This document shows, one piece after another, positions 62,168 to 64,000 of a stretch of 64,000 bases of DNA. The stretch's first letter is position 1, and every line of letters begins with the position of its first letter. The position numbers were made by a program, and so were the translations under genes. The stretch comes from Candidatus Poribacteria bacterium (GTDB lineage Bacteria > Poribacteria > WGA-4E > WGA-3G): positions 1 to 64,000 of the forward strand of contig JAAXGN010000107.1 of assembly GCA_012267415.1 (NCBI GenBank). The letters are read 5' to 3'. The notes under the pieces are model-generated. The model saw nothing but the letters and a program-made list of their open reading frames with translations, was not told where the DNA came from and ran no database searches.

Positions 62168-64000
62168 TTATGGTTGTGTGACTCCTACAACATCGCTCAC
62201 ATCCCAAAAAAGCACCGTCCCATCCGTACTCCCGGTTGCGAGTGTCTTTTCATCAGGACTAAACGATACGCTTTCAACTCTACCCGTATGTCCTGTGAGG
62301 GGGCGGAGCTGTTCACCTGTCGCAACATCCCATAAACTGATGGTGTCGTCTACACTCCCGCTTGCGAGTATTTGCCCATCAGGACTAAACGATACGCTAT
62401 TGACATAATCCGTATGTCCTTTGAGGGTACGGAGGTGTTTACCTGTCGCAGCATCCCATAAACGGATAGTCTTGTCCGAACTCCCGGTTGCGAGTGTCTG
62501 TCCATCAGGACTAAACGATACGCTTCGGACATCATCCGTATGTCCTTTGAGGGTACGGAGGTGTTTACCTGTCGCAACATTCCATAAATTCCATAAACGA
62601 ATTTCTTCCCTATCCCCACTTGCGAGTGTCATCCCATCAGGACTAAACGATACGCTTAAGATGTCTTCCGTATGTCCTTTGAGGGTACGGAGGTGTTTAC
62701 CTGTCGCAACATCCCATAAACTGATGGTCTTGTCCGAACTCCCGGTTGCGAGTGTCTGTCCATCAGGACTAAACGATACGCTATTGACATAATCCGTATG
62801 TCCTGTGAGGGTGCGTAGGTGTTCACCTGTCGCAACATCCCATAAACTGATGGTGGAGAAACGGAGGGCTCCGTGATCACTCCCGGTTGCGAGTGTCTGT
62901 CCATCAGGACTAAACGATACGCTTTCAACTTTACCTGGATTTCCTTTGAGGGTGCGTAGGTGTTCACCTGTCGCAACATCCCATAAACTGATGATTCTGT
63001 TTAAATGTCCGCTTGCGAGTGTCTGTCCATCAGGACTAAACGATACACTTAAGACATCATGCGTATGCCCTGTGAAGGTATCGAGTTGTTTACCTGTAGC
63101 AACACCCCATAAACGGATGGTTGTGTTCCAATCTCCACCGCTTGCGAGTGTCCGCATATCAGGACTAAACGATACGCTTCGGACAGGAAACGTATGTCCT
63201 GTGAGGGTGTGTAGGTGTTCACCTGTCGCAACATGCCATAGACGGATGGTATTGTCATAACTCCCGCTTGCAAGTATCTGCCCATTGGGATTAAACGATA
63301 CACTATAGACATCCCCCGTATGTTCTGTGAGGGTACGGAGGAGTTTACCTGTCGCAACATCCCATAAACAAATGGTGAAGTCTCTACTCCCGCTTACGAG
63401 TGTCTTCCCATCAGGACTAAATGATACACTTAAGACATCCCGCGAATGCCCTGTGAGGGTGTCGAGTTGTTCACCTGTCGCAACATCCCATAAACGGATG
63501 GTGTCGTCCCAACTCCCGCTTGCAAGTGTCTTCCCATCAGGACTAAATGATACGCTATTGACAGACTCCGTATGTCCTCTGAGGAAGCGGAGTTGTTTAC
63601 CTGTCGCAACATCCCATAGACGGATGGTTTCCTCCCAACTCCCGCTTGCGAGTGTCTGTCCATCAGGACTAAATGATATGCTAAAGGTAGTAGGCGAATG
63701 TCCTGTGAGTGTGCGTAGGTATTCACCTGTCGTAACATCCCATAAACGGATGGTTCTGCCATAACTCCCACTTGCAAGTATCTGTCCATCAGGACTAAAC
63801 GATACACTTAAGACATCCCGCGTATGTCCTGTGAATAAATACAGTTCTTCTCCGGATTGTGTATCGTAAATCCAAGTACCAATAGAACTCGCGACAGCAA
63901 GTTGACTACCATCAGGAGAATATGTTATTTTATTAACCTGTCCTTTGCCGACGCGTTTCTTGGCACCTTCGGGTAAATTCATTGTGGTGTAATCATTTGG
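62168..64000 (-). CDS. Giant WD40-repeat protein with near-identical DNA repeats (5' end beyond the window)
   Basis: At least 610 residues. 14 WD40 blades of about 42 aa, almost all of the form [38 protein letters not shown], enough for two seven-blade propellers. At the DNA level the 126-bp units are also very alike (for example CCTGTCGCAACATCCCATAA and CCATCAGGACTAAACGATAC recur in most), so expansion or gene conversion is recent. An ATG lies at 63982, but the open frame continues to the window edge (PNDYTT before it), and the equivalent place in the paralogue at 54788 is internal, so the true start is outside. The lead-in [20 protein letters not shown] is shared with the other two WD40 proteins. 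Confidence 0.88.
   Translation of the reverse strand, partial: [610 protein letters not shown]

Overview
The window reads as a chromosomal segment of a Gram-negative-type bacterium (MlaE permease, TonB-dependent receptor, TonB proteins, lipoprotein signal sequences). Its mix points to Candidatus Poribacteria or a close relative: very long WD40 proteins, a heparan N-sulfatase-like sulfatase, a phytanoyl-CoA dioxygenase-like protein, a Gfo/Idh oxidoreductase, a sugar-phosphate isomerase-like TIM barrel, and many dispersed palindromic repeats. This assignment is an inference from gene content; there is no rRNA or other taxonomic marker here. No tRNA, rRNA or CRISPR array was recognised.

Layout. 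0-4.5 kb: the conserved block rpsF-ssb-rpsR-rplI-dnaB followed by an mlaE-like permease, all on the minus strand and with small mobile repeats in two of the gaps. 4.6-6.4 kb: a decayed secreted-protein gene and two exported proteins, one LolA-like. 6.8-7.9 kb: an Rpn-family nuclease. 8.1-13.6 kb: rpsT, rsmB and thiE, convergent with glnE. 13.8-19.3 kb: a two-gene defence module, a long prokaryotic Argonaute with an apparently intact PIWI active site and a single-chain restriction-modification enzyme (PD-(D/E)XK nuclease plus N6-adenine methylase). It is bracketed by small inverted-repeat elements. 19.9-30.8 kb: sulfatase, MoxR ATPase, PA14 protein, oxidoreductase, ferritin-like protein, zinc exporter, FmdB-type zinc ribbon, half of a sugar ABC importer, and hisA. 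30.9-37.7 kb: a strongly diverged EF-Tu paralogue, a TrpD-like protein, a TIM-barrel isomerase, a PhyH-like oxygenase and argG. 38-47 kb: an LRR/glycosidase-like/dockerin-like secreted protein, a dolichol-kinase-like membrane protein, and a TonB-dependent receptor, lipoprotein and TonB set. 47-58.2 kb: a long minus-strand operon (MFS permease, 14-blade WD40, double-redoxin protein, MORN-WD40 lipoprotein, two C-type-lectin-like proteins). 58.3-64 kb: katG, a lone cydB, and a third giant WD40 protein running off the right edge.

Over this lies an unusually dense layer of non-autonomous inverted-repeat elements in at least four families, named A, B, D and F here, plus REP-like palindromes. Family A (ends GGGTGTGTAAA / TTTACACACCC) is the most striking: nine of its ends lie 13-22 bp from the -35 box of a neighbouring promoter, often between divergent genes, and two copies are flanked by 7- and 9-bp direct repeats. 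A pair of REP-like repeats also sits in frame inside the restriction-modification gene. The strongest candidates for new biology are the Argonaute/R-M pair, the EF-Tu paralogue with broken GTP-binding motifs, and the promoter-hugging family A elements.
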